A DNA stretch of 64,000 nt from Capra hircus (lineage: Eukaryota; Chordata; Mammalia; Artiodactyla; Bovidae), in contig NC_030827.1 in assembly GCF_001704415.2 (NCBI RefSeq), forward strand, positions 44,272,271-44,336,270, written 5' to 3'. Below the pieces are notes generated by a model. It did no database searches and was not told the DNA's origin. It worked only from the letters and a program-made list of their open reading frames with translations. Both the position numbers and the translations under genes were made by a program. Positions 34,030-46,495 of this stretch are shown here, piece after piece (within the stretch, counting starts at the first letter, position 1; each line of letters opens with the position of its first letter).

Positions 34030-35180
34030 TGGAAAAGAAGAGGTGATAAAGAATGGATAAAGAATGATATCATGTGGTGATAAAGTTTAAATATGGAATC
34101 TAAAAAAATGTATAAATGACTTTATTTATAAAACAAAAATAAGCTCATAGACATTGAAAACAAACTTATGGTTACCAAAGGGGAAAGTGTGGGGAGGGAT
34201 GAATTAGAAGGTTTTAGGGATTAACATATACACAGTACTACATATAAAATAGATACCCAACAAGGATCTGCTATATATAGCATAGGGAACTCTACTCAAT
34301 ACTTTGTTATGACATATTTGGAGAAAGAATCTTAAAAAAAAAAAGGGTGGCTATATGTATACATATAACTGATTCACTTGTTGTACATCTGAAACTAACA
34401 CAACATTGTGAATCAACTTATTCCAATTAAAAAATAAGGGGAAATAATCAGAAAAAAATATGCATATATACATACACACACACATAGATATAGATATACA
34501 TATATATGTACACATTCTCCTGTCAATGGTTGTTCAGCAGTGAGTAGTATTCTGGAGTTATTACAAGAGAAAATGAGCATGTGTCCTTCTACTCTGTCAT
34601 CTTGTAGACAATTCTCCATCAACAGGAGAATATTGAATCCCACCAAAAATAGATACCCCACATCCAAGAGCAAAGGAGAAGCCCCAGCAAGATGGTAGGG
34701 GCAAAACTGCATTTAGAATTAAACTGCATACACTCAAGAGATGCTTGGAGACCTCAAACAAACCTTGTGCACACCAGGACCCAGAGATCCCACAGAGACT
34801 GAGCCAGAACTGTGTTTGAGGGTCTCCTATGGAAGTACGGGTCAGCAGTGGCCTGCCACAGGGAATACACCTGGGGCTTTGGGTGCAGCAGACCTGGATG
34901 TGGCACAAGCTCTCTTGGAGGAGGTCACATTAACCCCACCAAGAGCCATCAGAACTTCCAAAGGGCTAGAGAAACAGACTTAGAGGGCACAAAACAAACA
35001 AACAAACAAAAAAAACCTTGTGTGTCCCAGGACCCAGAAAGGAGCAGTGAACACACAACAGACTGACCCAGATTTGCCTGTGACTGTCCAGGAGTCTTTG
35101 GTAGAGGAATGGGCTTGTAGTGGCCTGTTGCAGGGTCGGGGGCACTGAGTGCATCTAACACCAAAAAAAAAAAAAAAATG

Positions 35181-37570
35181 TCCTTTTCATTACAGGGGAC
35201 TGGAATGCACAAGTAAGAAGTCAAGAAATACCTGGAGTAACAGGCAAATTTGGCCTTGGAGTACAAAACGAAGCAGGTCAAAGGCAACAGAGTTTAACTA
35301 AGAGAACGCATTGCTCATAGCAAACACCCTCTTCCAACAACAAAAGAGAAGACTCTATACATGGCCATCACCAGATGGTCAATACTGAAATCAGATTGAT
35401 TATATTCCTTGAAGCCAAAGATGGAGAACCTCTATAGAGTCAGCATACTATATCATACTATGCTATGCCATATTATACTATACTATACTGGGAGCTGACT
35501 ATGGCTCAGATCATGAACTCATTGCCAAATTCAGATTTAAATTGAAGAAAATAGGGAAAACCACTAGACCATTCAGGTATGACCTAAATCAAATCCCTTA
35601 CAATCATACAGTGGAAGTTACAACTAGATTCAAGGGATTGGATCTGGTTGACAGAGTGCCTGAAGAACTATGGATGGAGGTTCATGACATTGTACAGGAG
35701 GCAGTGATCAAGACCATCGCCAAGGAAAAGAACTGCAAAATAGAAAAATGGTTGTCTAATGAGGCCTTACAAATAGCTGTTAAAAGAAAAGAAGCTACAG
35801 GCAAAGGAGAAAAGGAAAGATAGACCCATTTGAATGCAGAGTTCCAAAGAATAGCAAGGAGAGATAAGAAAGCCTTCTTCAGGGATCAATGCAAAGAACT
35901 AGCGGAAAACAACAGAATGGGAAAAAGTAGAGATCTCTTCAAGAAAATGAGATACCAAGGGAACTTTCATACAAAGATGGGCACAATAAAGGACAGAAAT
36001 AGTATGGACCTAACAGAAGCAGAAGATATTAAGAAGAGGTGGCAAGGATACACAAAAGAACTGTACAAAAAAGATCTACATGACACAGATAACCACGAGG
36101 TGTAATTGCTCATCTAGAGCCACACAAGCTAGAATGCAAGCTCAAGTGGGCCATCAGAAGCGTCACTACAAACAAAGCTATTTGGAGGTGGTAGAATTCC
36201 AGTTGAGCTATTTCAAATCCTAAGAGATGATGCTGTGAAATTGCTGCACTCAATATGCCAGCAAATTTGGAAAACTCGGCAGTGACCACAGGACTGGAAA
36301 AGGTCAGTTTTCATTCCAATCCCAAAGAAGGACAATAAAAAAAGAATGTTCAAACTACCACACAATTGCACTTATCTCACACACTAGCAGAGTAATGCTC
36401 AAAATTCTCCAAGCCAGGCTTCAACAATACGTGAACCATGAACTTCCAGATGTTCAAGCTGGATTTAGAAAAGGCAAAGGAATCAGATATCAAATTGCCA
36501 ACATATGTTGGATCATCAAAAAAACAAAAGAGTTTCAGAAAAACATCTACTTTTGCTTTATTGACTATGCCTAAGACTTTGACTGTGTGGAACACAACGA
36601 ATTGGAAAATTCTGAAAGAGATGGGAATACCAGTCCTCCTTATCTGCCTCCTGAGAAATCTGTATGCAGGTCAAAAAACAACAGTTAGAACTGGATATAA
36701 AACAACAGACTGTTTCCAATTTGGGAAAGGAGTACATCAAGGCTGTACATTGTCACCCTGCTTATATTACTTCTATGCAGAGAATATAATGAGAAATGCT
36801 GGACTGGATGAAGCACAAGCAGGAATCAAGATTGCTCGGAGAAATATCAATAGCCTCAGATATGCACATGACACCACCCTTATGGCAGCAAAGAAGAACT
36901 AAAGAGCCTCTTGATGAAAGTGAAAGAGGAGAGTGAAAAAGTTGGTTTAAAACTGAACATTCAGAAAACTAAGCTAATGACATCCGGTCCCATCACTTCA
37001 TGGCAAATAAACAATGGATACAATGGAAACAGTAAGAAACTTTATTTTGTGGGGTTCCAAAATCACTGCAGATGGTGACTGCAACCATGAAATGAAAAGA
37101 CACCTGCTCCTTGGAAGAAAAGCTATGACCAACCTAGAAAGCATATTAAAAAGCAGAGGCATTATTTTGCCAACAAATGTCCATCTAGTCAAACTATAGT
37201 TTTTCCAGTAGTCATGTATGGATATGAGGATTGGACAATAAAGAAAGCTGAGTGCTGAAGAATTGATGCTTTTGAACTGTGGTGTTGGAGAAGATTCTTG
37301 AGAGTCCCTTTGACTTCAAGGAGATCCAACCTGTCCATCCTAAAGGAAATTGGTCCTGAATATTCACTGGAAGGACTGATGCTGAAGCTGAAACTTCAGT
37401 ACTTTGACCACATGGTGCAAAGAACTGACTCATTTGAAAAGACCGTGATGCTGAGAAAGACTGAAGGTGGGAGGAGAAGGGGATGGCAAAGGATGAGATT
37501 GCTGGATGGCATCACTGATGCGATGGACATGAGTTTCACTAGGCTCCAAGAATTGATGATGGTCTGGTAA
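35181..37570 (+). pseudogene. BovB endonuclease/RT relic
   Basis: In order: endonuclease C-terminal part with the SDH motif kept (TCAGATCAT near 35505-35513), linker frames 35542-35823 and 35830-36105, RT frame 36438-36902 and C-terminal frame 37298-37570. The RT catalytic box at 36861-36872 reads YAHD, so the first catalytic Asp is replaced by His. Stops and frameshifts separate all frames. It cannot encode an active enzyme. Confidence 0.88.
35443..35489. repeat. Imperfect TACTA/TATGC repeat inside BovB
   Basis: CATACTATATCATACTATGC and then TATACTATACTATACT replace the usual BovB bases between the CAGTCAGC-like and GGGAGCTGAC landmarks. Other copies here read AAAACAAGACCAGGAGCTGAC at this point (compare 57631). 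Confidence 0.85.
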
Positions 37571-37642
37571 GCCTCGCCCACTGCAGTCGATGGGGTAGCA
37601 AAGAGTCGGACATGACTGAGCAACTGAACTGAATTGAACTGA

Positions 37643-38493
37643 AACTATGAAATATACATTATTAAGTCAAAAAGTTAACATGTTGAATTAAAAGACTATG
37701 TCATCTAGGAAAAGATAAGATTCCATATATGTTAGATGTAGATATTAACAGAAGGGAATTAACATTATTATCTGGTTAGAGGAGGATGCAAAATGTGCTT
37801 AAATATCTCTTAGTATGGATTTTTAAAAATTGTTTCTAATTGCCTCAACAAAGCATTAAGTTTGTAGAGAATAAATTGCTTCACTTCAAGGAAAGTAAGT
37901 AAAGCCATTAAGCAGATGAATGAATACTAACCCCTTCCCTTTTTGTTTATTATCACGTTTCTCTCTTATTCCATTGGTTCTACTTTTTATCAGTATTTTC
38001 TTCTTATAATACCCACGTTGGTCTCAATGAAGTTAATATTTACAACATATTTTTACAAAAAATGCCTTGTTTTCTTTTCCTTTGCAAGTGACTGGAATAC
38101 TAACAAAATATATTTTACTTTTTTTTCTCTACTCAAGATTTTCATGATAGAGCATTTGTGAATTTCCTTTTCTGCTAACAGTATTATTAGTGTAAAATAT
38201 TACTTATATCTTTTAAATTAATTTTATAATATTTCTTAAATTTACATCTTTTAAGAATTTATATCCCTGAAAAGTCACTTATTTGAAATGTTGCTTATTT
38301 TAGAAACTGGTTATATAGTTAAAAATGGTAATAGAAGGCATAGATGGTAGAAATGAAAAGAGGTGGACATATTTAAGAGAGAAGAAAACAAATTAGTAGA
38401 GCTTGATAACTGGTTGGAAGAGAATGGGAAAATACAGAGGGACAATTTAAAGATGTTAATGTTTGCTGTGATGTAAGTCAGTATGAAAATGAA
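37643..38493. other. Intergenic stretch with no recognised element
   Basis: AT-rich sequence without a gene, RNA or repeat that I recognise. Confidence 0.45.
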
Positions 38494-38698
38494 AGTGTTA
38501 GTCATTCAGTCGTATCCAACTCTGTGATACCATGGACTATAGCCTGCCAGACTCCTTTGTCTATGGAATTCACCAGGTAAGAATGTTGGAGTGAGTTGCC
38601 ATTCCCTTCTCCACGGTATCTTCCCAACCCAGGGATTGAACCCAGGTTTGCTGCATTGCAGGCAGATTCTTTACTGTCTGAGGCACCAGGGAAGCCCT
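38494..38698 (-). mobile_element. Bov-tA SINE
   Basis: Inverted full-length copy, from AGTGTTAGTCATTCAGTCG to head complement GAGGCACCAGGGAAGCCC. Confidence 0.94.
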
Positions 38699-40370
38699 TA
38701 CAAATCAGGATAAGAAAAACAAAGAGAAAAATAGATTTCTGAGGAAATATGATAATCTGGGGTGTGCACATGTTCAATTTGAGATACCTGGGAAACATTT
38801 CTGTGACCATTTGAACTATGGTGCCATGGACTGCATTTTGTAAGAGGGCTGACTCTATAGCATCGACTTGATCATCATACAGTTGTATAGCTAGGTAACT
38901 GGATGGGATCATCCAAGGAAGCTGAGTTAGAAAAAGACATAAAGAAATGGTACACAAAATCTCTAGGACACAAATGCATCATTGATGAGTAGAGAGTAAG
39001 GCTTTTTCTAAAGTGAAGCTGGGAGATCTCCATGGAAGGTCTTATAGTGAGGGACATGTAGCATATTTGAAAAATGGAAAGAATTTCACTATGGCTAAAG
39101 GTGAAATTCATAATTCTTATCTAAAATAGAAAACTGAACTCCAATGACTTAAGGTTTCTAACCTAAGAGAAACTGATTTAGCCCTGAACACCTTGGGTTA
39201 ATGAGTTATTTTGTAGAAAGGGGAATATTGGACTGGTGAATTAGTATCCATAAATCCCAGGTAGAGGAAACAAATGCTATTGCTTTATTCTGTACAATAA
39301 TAACATTAATGACACAAAGGACTTACTTGGAAAATTGACCATGTAAGATACTGAAATATATTAAAATTGTGACATAAGTACTTAAAAAAAAAAGTTTAAT
39401 TCCAGGGAGAGTTTCATTATTTTCTGTCACTGTTTTGAATTTTGAGTTTTTATTTTGTTTGTTTGTTTCCTTTGGTTTATATCCAGGGCTTTTAGTTCAA
39501 GATATATAATATAGACATCATAGTGTATGGTTACTTTTTATTGTGTTTTATAATTACCTATGTTGCATTGAATTAAAAAATACTGGAGATATGTATATAG
39601 ATTACATTATTTTTCCTATATATCATTTTTTTTTAAAATCAGGTCATTCTTTCCTAAATTCTGATATTGAGTACTGCTGAAAAATCCACATTTTTGGGCT
39701 GTTACATTTTATTTTTTCCTTCTACTTTATCTTACACATGTAATTTATTTTATCTCTCAATAGTTTAAATGTGGTTTAACTTTTTAAATTAATGTTTCAG
39801 AAAATGAAAAGCAGGGAATAAATTAAGAGAGGTCAGATCTTTGAATTAAATAAAATTAACTCTTGGGGAAAAATCATAAATCTTTCATGGTGGCTGAATA
39901 CAGAGTGCTTAACTCTGTATTAATTTGTAGATGTAATTGAAAATAATGAATACTACTTTCTCCAGACCTGAATATTCATTCTTGAGAGAAAGTAAGACTT
40001 TTCCTTAATTTATACACAGATCTCAAAATTTCCCACAGCTTTGTGTATTTGTGTGTGTGTGGAGGGGGGTGGATTATGTGCTTTGTTACAACTTTTAGGT
40101 TACATAAACTACCTAAAACAAAGCAGTCCAATATGCACTGGGGCTGAGGAAGAGATAGTGACTAGGTACCCAAAAGTCTTCAGTGCTTATCATCTCTTCT
40201 TTTCCTTTCTTTATTTACCATTATATGCTTTTTCATAGTGCAGATTTCTTTTCCCCTTCTGAATTAATATAAGCAGGAAGAAAGATCTTAGAGATTGACA
40301 TATTTTTCCACTTCAGATTTCTAGTAGTGAGAAAACGTGCACATCTTAGTTTGGATATGCTAAACATCTC
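38699..40370. other. Intergenic stretch with no recognised element
   Basis: AT-rich, no gene seen. It contains a short (TG)n near 40050-40060 and T- and A-runs. Confidence 0.45.
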
Positions 40371-40550
40371 ATGTGTGCTAAGTCACTTCAAACTACAAGA
40401 CTTCTCTGTCCATGGGATTCTCCAGGCCAGAATACTGGAGTGGGTTGCCATGCCCTCCAAGAGGTTGCCCCAACCCAGGGATTGAACCCAAGTCTCTTAC
40501 ATCTCCTGCATTGGCAGGTGGGTTCTTTAACCATTTGTACCTGGGAAGCC
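40371..40550 (-). mobile_element. Bov-tA SINE with internal deletion
   Basis: Inverted copy, from ATGTGTGCTAAGTCACTTC to ACCTGGGAAGCC. About 25 bases of the tail side (the GACTCTTTGCGACCCCATGG part) are missing. Confidence 0.9.
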
Positions 40551-42373
40551 TTCTGGTTCCCTCAAATAAGTCAGGGACCAGTGACACACTGTATAAACCC
40601 AGCTATTGGAGAACCTAGATATGTACCCCAGAGAGATAGTCCTCAGAGTTAGGAGAATCTGTTTGAGTTGAGCAGGTGCCACCAAAATTGACTAATATTC
40701 ATGCAACAACGGGATCTTCCAGTAATGATTCTCTACCCTGCCGTATCTGAATTGGTTCAGCTCTTTACCCTAGAAATTAAAATAATGCTTTCTCATAACT
40801 CACTGATCTGCACATGTTTCTCTCCTCTTACAATGTTCTCCTACACTTCCTTAAACCTCACTTCATCAGTCACTTCTTTATCATTCCCTGATCCTGAACA
40901 GTCTAAGGCAGGAGTGCCTGTTTCAACATCTCACATTCAGCCTATTCTGATGTAGTGCTTTGTGTTTCTCTTTAGCATGGCATACAGTTTATGTCATAAA
41001 TTATTGATATTTCTTTATTCATCATCCTCGATGCTTCATAAAACAAGGCCTATTTCTTTCACTTTTCTATTTTTGCATAAAAAGACTGCAGAGTAAATAT
41101 TAAACAGATAAACACATTGAGTTATATTTTTACACAAAATTAAATTTGTTGGATCAAAAATTCACAAACACTTAGCATACACTACTTTCTCAAACAAAAG
41201 AAAATAAAATGGATTTATTAAAAAAGAAGCTAAAATAATTACAGTAAATATGCAAATATGTTGTGACTTACCAGATTAAATTATCATTTCTATATTATTC
41301 CTAGATTGATTGGAAAACATTTCATAAGAGATTTTTCCATCTATTCTCACAGTTTTTTCATTATTTTTAAAAATGACTAATAAAACATCTTTATATATGA
41401 TTTCAAGGTATAGACCAATGATTTGTTTAAGTAGGTTTTCATCAGATGCCATATATTTTTCTCCCTAAAATTACTTATTAATCAACATGATTGTATTTGT
41501 AATACATAAAAAGAAATCACAGCAGAAAAAATATATATATACTTACTATAGTATATCAAAATATGTCAAATTGAACATCTGTAATATTACTTCAAATACA
41601 TATAAGAGGATGTTTTCTATAGAAACATAATAACTTCTGTTGTCTTTCTTATAATCATAATTCAGAAAAGCAATGCTCCTGAAAACAATTATTATTATTT
41701 TTGATATCATGTAAAACTTAAAACCAAGTATAATATTTTAAAATATTTAAGCAAAAGTATTTAATAGTGGTAACTTCGTAAACTCTATGAACTAATATTG
41801 CAAAACTTGATACCAAAATTCAATAAATATGACACAATTGGACTATCCTCTGTGTACATTTTGATTTGTTCTATATGATATTTCATATCTAACATTTACC
41901 CAGCTAATATAAAAGATCCTTTCTTAAACAAAACTTCCAGCCCTTGTACTTATTTCTTATTACCTTAAAAACAGTAAGATATAATCTTTAAAATATATTT
42001 ACTATTGATGCAGTGGTTTGTTTCTTAAATACTCTTATTTAGAAAAAAAAAACCAATATATTTAATTAATGTAGAGAAATGTGATAAAAATCTCATTTCA
42101 CAATAAATGTTACTAATCAGAAAAAAAATGAAAAATAATGATATGGTTCTGACTTCATTTTTTTAATATAAATAGGTTAGTCCACTCAATTTTGAAAATA
42201 TACTTTGTAGGTAGCATAAACACCGATCAACAAGTAGTCTGATTCTTGTCCCCTTGGGCACATGACAGGATGACACTTTCCCAACCACCTGAGGTCAGAT
42301 ATGGCCACATTACTTACTCTGGCAATGACTTTTAAGTGTTAATAGTCTGGCATGTTCTACCATAAACTTTAAG
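40551..42373. other. Intergenic stretch with no recognised element
   Basis: Strongly AT-rich. The frame at 40701-40955 has no motif I recognise. (ATT)n lies near 41691-41700. Confidence 0.45.
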
Positions 42374-42382
42374 ATGGATTAC

Positions 42383-42484
42383 TTCTGCTGCTGCTAAGTC
42401 GCTTCAGCCGTGTCTGACTCTGTGCGACCTCATAAAGGGCAGCCCACCAGGCTCCGCCGTCCCTGGGATTCTCCAGGCAAGAAC
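42383..42484 (-). mobile_element. Monomeric Bov-A SINE with its own 9-bp TSD
   Basis: Inverted CAG tail and one Bov-A monomer of the BOV-A2 3' half (AAGTCGCTTCAGCCGTGTCTG to TCTCCAGGCAAGAAC). ATGGATTAC stands at 42374-42382 and 42485-42493. The usual second monomer is absent. Confidence 0.9.
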
Positions 42485-42493
42485 ATGGATTAC

Positions 42494-42951
42494 AACTCTC
42501 ACCAATTCCCTCATTCAAATGACCTTTGATGGTTCGTATAGTGACTGCTTCACTTTTATGTATTTCTGGTAAGCATCATGACGAACATGTAACAATAAAG
42601 TAAACTATGTTTATTCTTGTAATCTATGTTATCAAAGGAGAAGAAAATGTGTTGCAATAATTTATTCATTTACATTGAAATACATTTTTATACTGAAATA
42701 AAACATTCCCACCAACTGTTGTAGCAAAGTACTTGTGTCAGGACTAATGGTTAAAATGATATATATGTGCATTCATGAAACCAGGTCTTATTTATATTTA
42801 TAACACAAAGGATAATAGATGACTTCAGATACTCAGAACATATAATCAGATAAAGCTTAAAATACAAAAAGTACTTATTCATTGATTCACTGGTTTAAAA
42901 TACATCATTAATTTTAAATAAGCTAATATGAAGTACTTATAACAAGATAAT
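42494..42951. other. Intergenic stretch with no recognised element
   Basis: AT-rich DNA with no recognised feature. Confidence 0.45.
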
Positions 42952-43000
42952 AGTTCAGTTCAGGAGCTCAGTTGTGTCCAACTCTTTGTGATGCCATGAA

Positions 43001-46000
43001 TCACAGCACACAGGCCTCCTTGTCCATCACCAGCTCCCGGGGTTCACTCAAACTCATGTCCAAAAAGTTGGTGATGACATGCAGCCATCTCATCCTGTCA
43101 TCCCCTTCTCCTCCTGCCCCTAATCCCTCCAGCATCACGGTCTTTTCCAATGAGTCAACTCTTTGCAAGAGGTGGCCAAAGTATTGGAGTTTCAGCTTTA
43201 ACATCAGTCCTTCCAAAGAACACCCAGGACTTATCTCCTTTAGGATGGACTGGTTGGATCTCCTTGCAGTCCAAGGGACTCTCAAGGGTCTTCTCCAACA
43301 CCACAGTTCAAAAGCATCAATTCTTCGGTGCTCAGCTTTCTTCACACTCCAACTCTCACATCGATACATGACCATTCGAAAAACCATAGCCTTGACTAGA
43401 TGGACCTTTGTAGGCAAAGTAATGCCATTGCTTTTTAATATGCTATCTAGGATGGTCATAACTTTCCTTTCAAGGAGTAGGCATCTTTTAATTTAATGGC
43501 TGCAATCACCAAATGCCGACTTTGGAGTCCAAAAAAAGAAAGTCAGCCACGGTTTTCACTGTTACCTCATCTATTTCACATGAAGTGATGGGACTAGATG
43601 CCATGATCTTCGTTTTCTGAATGTTGAGCTTTAAGCCAACTTTTTCACTCTCCTCTTTCACTTTCATCAAGAGGCTTTTTCATTTCCCTTCACTTTCTGC
43701 CATAAAGGTGGTGTCATTTGCACATCTGATGTTATTGCTATTTCTCCCGACAATCTTGATTCCAGCTTGTGCTTCTTCCAGCCCAGCATTTCTCATGATG
43801 TACTCTGCAAGTAAGTTAAATAAGCAGGGTGACAATATACAGCCTTGACATACTCCTTTTCCTATTTGGAAGCAGTCTGTTGTCCCATGTCCAGTTCTAA
43901 CTGTTGTTTTCTGACCTGCATGTAGGTTTCTCAAGAGGCAGGTCAGGTGGTCTGATATTCCCATCTCTTTCAGAATTTTCCACAGTTTATTGTGATCCAC
44001 ACAGTCAAAGGCTTTGGCATAGTCAATAAAGCAGAAATAGATGTTTTTCTGGAATTCTTACTTTTTCGATGATCCAGCAGATGTTGGCCATTTGATCTAT
44101 GGTTCCTCTGCCTTTTCTAAAACCAGCTTGAACATCCCAAGTTCATGGTTCACGTATTGCTGAAGCCTGGCTTGGAGAATTTGGAGCATTACTTTACTAG
44201 CATGTGAGATGAGTGCAATTGTGTAGTAGTTTCAGCATTCTTTGGCATTGCCTTTCTTTGGGGTTGGAATGAACACTGACCTTTTCCAGTCCTGTGGCCC
44301 CTGCTGAGTTTTCCAAATTTGCTGGCATATTCAGTGCAGCACTTTCACAGCATCCTCTTTCAGGATTTGAAATAACTCAACTGGAATTCCATCACCTCCA
44401 CTAGCTTTGTTCATAGTGATGCTTTCTAAGGCCCTCTTGGCCTCACCTTCCAGGATCTGGCTCTAGGTGAGTGATCACACCATCGAGATTATCTGGGTCA
44501 TGTAACTGTTTTTTGGACAGTTCTTCTGTGTATTCTTGCCACCTCTTCTTAGTATCTTCTGCTTCTGTTAGGTCCATACCATTTCTGTCCTGTACCGAGC
44601 CCATCTTTGCATGAAATATTCCCTTGGTATCTCTAATTTTCTTGAAGAGATCTTTAGTCTTTCCCATTCTATTGTTTTCCTCTATTTCTTTACATTGATC
44701 GCTGAGGAAGGCTTTCTTATGTCTCCTTGGTATTCTTTGGAGCTCTGTATTCAAATGGGAATATCTTTCCCTTTCTCCTTTGTTTTTTCGCTTCTCTTGT
44801 TTTCACAGCTATTTGTAAGGAATCCTCAGACAGCCAGTTTGCTTTTTTGCATTTCTTTTCCGTGGGAATGGTCTTAATTGCTGTCTCTCATACAATGTCA
44901 TGAACCTCCATCCATAGTTCATCAGGCGCTCTGTCTATCAGATCTAGTCCCTTAAATCTATGTCTCACTTCCATTGTATAATCATAAGGGATTTGATTTA
45001 GGTCATACCTGAATGGTCTAGTGGTTTTCCCTACTTTCTTCAATTTAAGTCTGAGTTTGGAAATAAGGATTTCATGATCTGAGACACAGTCAGCTCCCGG
45101 TCTTGTTTTTGCTGACTGTATAGAGCCTCTCCATCTTTGGCTGCAAAGAATATAATCAATCTGATTTTGGTGTTGACCATCTGGTGATGTCCATGTGTAG
45201 AGTCTTCTCTTGTGTTGTTAGAACAGTGTGTTTGCTATGACCAGTGTGTTCTCTTGGCAAAACTCTATTAGCATTTGCCCTGCTTCATTCCGTACCCCAA
45301 GGCCAAATTTGCCTGTTACTCCAGGTGTTTCTTGACTTCCTACTTTTGCATTCCAGTCCCCTATAATGAAAAGAACATCTTTTTTGGGGTGTTAGTTCTA
45401 AAAGGTCTTGTAGGTCTTCACAGAACTGTTCAACCTCAGATTCTTCAGCATTACTGGTTAGACCACATGCTTGGATTACTGTGATATTGAATGGTGTGCC
45501 TTTGATACAAACAGAGATCATTCTGTCATTTTTGAGATTGCATCCAAGTACTGCATTTGGGACTCTTTTGTTGACCATGATGGCTACTCCATTTCTTCTA
45601 AGGGATTCCTGCCCGCAGTAGTAGATATGATGGTCATCTAAGTTAAATTCACCCACTCCAGTCCATTTTAGTTTGCTGATTCCTAGAATGTATATGTTCA
45701 GTCTTGCCATCTACTATTTGAGCACTTCCTATTTGCCTTCATTCATGGACCTGGCATTCCAGGTTCCTATGCAATATCGCCCTTTACAGCATCTGACCTT
45801 GCTTCTATCACCAGTCACATCCACAGCTGGGTATTGTTTTTGCTTTGGCTCCATCCCTTCATTCTTTCTGGAGTCATTTCTCCACTGATCTCTAGTAGCA
45901 TATTGGGCACCTACTGACCTGGGGAGTTCCTCTTTCAGTATCCTATCATTTTGCCTTTTCATACTGTTCATGGGGTTCTCAAGGCAAGAATACCGAAGTA

Positions 46001-46085
46001 GTTTGCCATTCCCTTCTCCAGTGGACCACATTCTGTCAGACCTTTCCACCAAGACCTGCCCATCTTGGGTGGCCCCACATGGCAT
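43001..46085 (-). pseudogene. BovB endonuclease/RT gene, broken
   Basis: The product would nick target DNA and reverse-transcribe BovB RNA. The minus frame at 45729-46085 ends in the start of the endonuclease (YCIGTWNARSMNEGK, with its conserved Asn). The frame at 45285-45710 continues with ISKLKWTG (usually SELKW, so the catalytic Glu is Lys here) and VAIMVNKRV, then loses frame before the GDWN motif. RT frame 43680-44000 keeps GKGVCQGCILSPCLFN, but the catalytic YADD reads CAND at 43713-43724. The C-terminal frame is 43001-43459. It is inactive on several counts. Confidence 0.88.
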
Positions 46086-46495
46086 GGCTTAGTTTCGTTG
46101 AGTTAGACAAGGCTGTGGTCCGTGTGATCAAATTGGATATTTTTCAGTGATTATAGTTTCAGTGTGTCTGCCCTCTTATGCCCTCTGGCAACACATTCTG
46201 GCTTACTTTTCTCTTACCTTGGAAGTGGGTTATCTCTTCATAGCTGCTCCAGCAAAGAGCAGCCACTGCTCCTTACCTTGGATGAGGGGTATTTCCTCAC
46301 GGCCGCCCCTCCTGACCTTGTGCGTGTAGTACCTTCTCTCGGCCCTCTTGCAACCATGCAGCCGCCGCTCCTTGGATGTGGGGTAGCTCCTCTCAGCCGC
46401 CGCCCTGACCTTGGGCATGAGATAGCTCCCCTCTGCCGCTCCTGCACCGTAGCAGCCTGGTGCCCTTGGTCGCTGCCCCTGACCTTGTGCATACA
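46079..46495 (-). promoter_or_regulatory. BovB 5' UTR: GC-rich tandem array, presumed internal promoter
   Basis: On the minus strand, units of about 37-75 bases each begin with AAGGT or AAGGA and end in a form of TACCCCACATCC (TATCTCATGCCC, TACTACACGCAC, TACCCCTCATCC, TAACCCACTTCC). About five units are seen. The block is the most GC- and CpG-rich part of the window. LINE 5' UTRs usually hold the promoter; promoter activity here is inferred only. Confidence 0.7.

Larger units (their letters stand above)
31353..34430 (+). mobile_element. L1 LINE with 5' UTR, ORF1 and 3' end but almost no ORF2
   Basis: The start GTGGCCAAGATGGTGGAGTAG and the following CACAACTATCTGCAGAACAACC match the L1 5' UTR. 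ORF1-like sequence lies at about 33060-33670 (ATGAAAGAACAAGATAAAACC; later GACCCACAGAGGAATATACC). At 33676 it passes directly to the C-terminal ORF2/3' UTR block (GAGCTACCATATGATCCAAC) and ends with ACTGATTCACTTGTTGTACATC and an A-rich tail near 34430. Bov-tA, BOV-A2 and BovB copies are nested inside. Endonuclease and RT are absent. Confidence 0.82.
34640..37642 (+). mobile_element. BovB LINE with long 5' UTR, internally deleted
   Basis: The 5' UTR (CATCCAAGAGCAAAGGAGAAG, AGCAAGATGGTAGGGGC) contains two related units of about 253 bp with landmarks AACCTTGTG and CCAGGACCCAGA at 34761 and 35014. After a run of 16 or more A at 35161-35179 the sequence jumps to the middle of the endonuclease gene (TGTCCTTTTCATTACAGGGG), so the endonuclease N terminus is deleted. 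The RT and C-terminal region follow to the ACTGAATTGAACTGAA tail. The left limit is approximate. Confidence 0.9.
42952..46495 (-). mobile_element. Near full-length BovB LINE (RTE)
   Basis: About 3.5 kb, with all BovB parts in order on the minus strand: GC-rich 5' UTR (46079-46495), pre-EN and endonuclease (about 45285-46085), linker (44443-44754), RT (43680-44000), C-terminal region (43001-43459) and the AGTTCAGTTCAGG tail complement at 42952. This is close to the expected full length. No convincing TSD was found. It lies 1.1 kb from an oppositely oriented BovB at 47638. Confidence 0.93.

Noticed and set aside
40701..40955. Possible small host gene or exon in intergenic DNA
   Set aside because: No recognisable motif, no Kozak or splice context and no conserved family. 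The length is within chance for this base composition.
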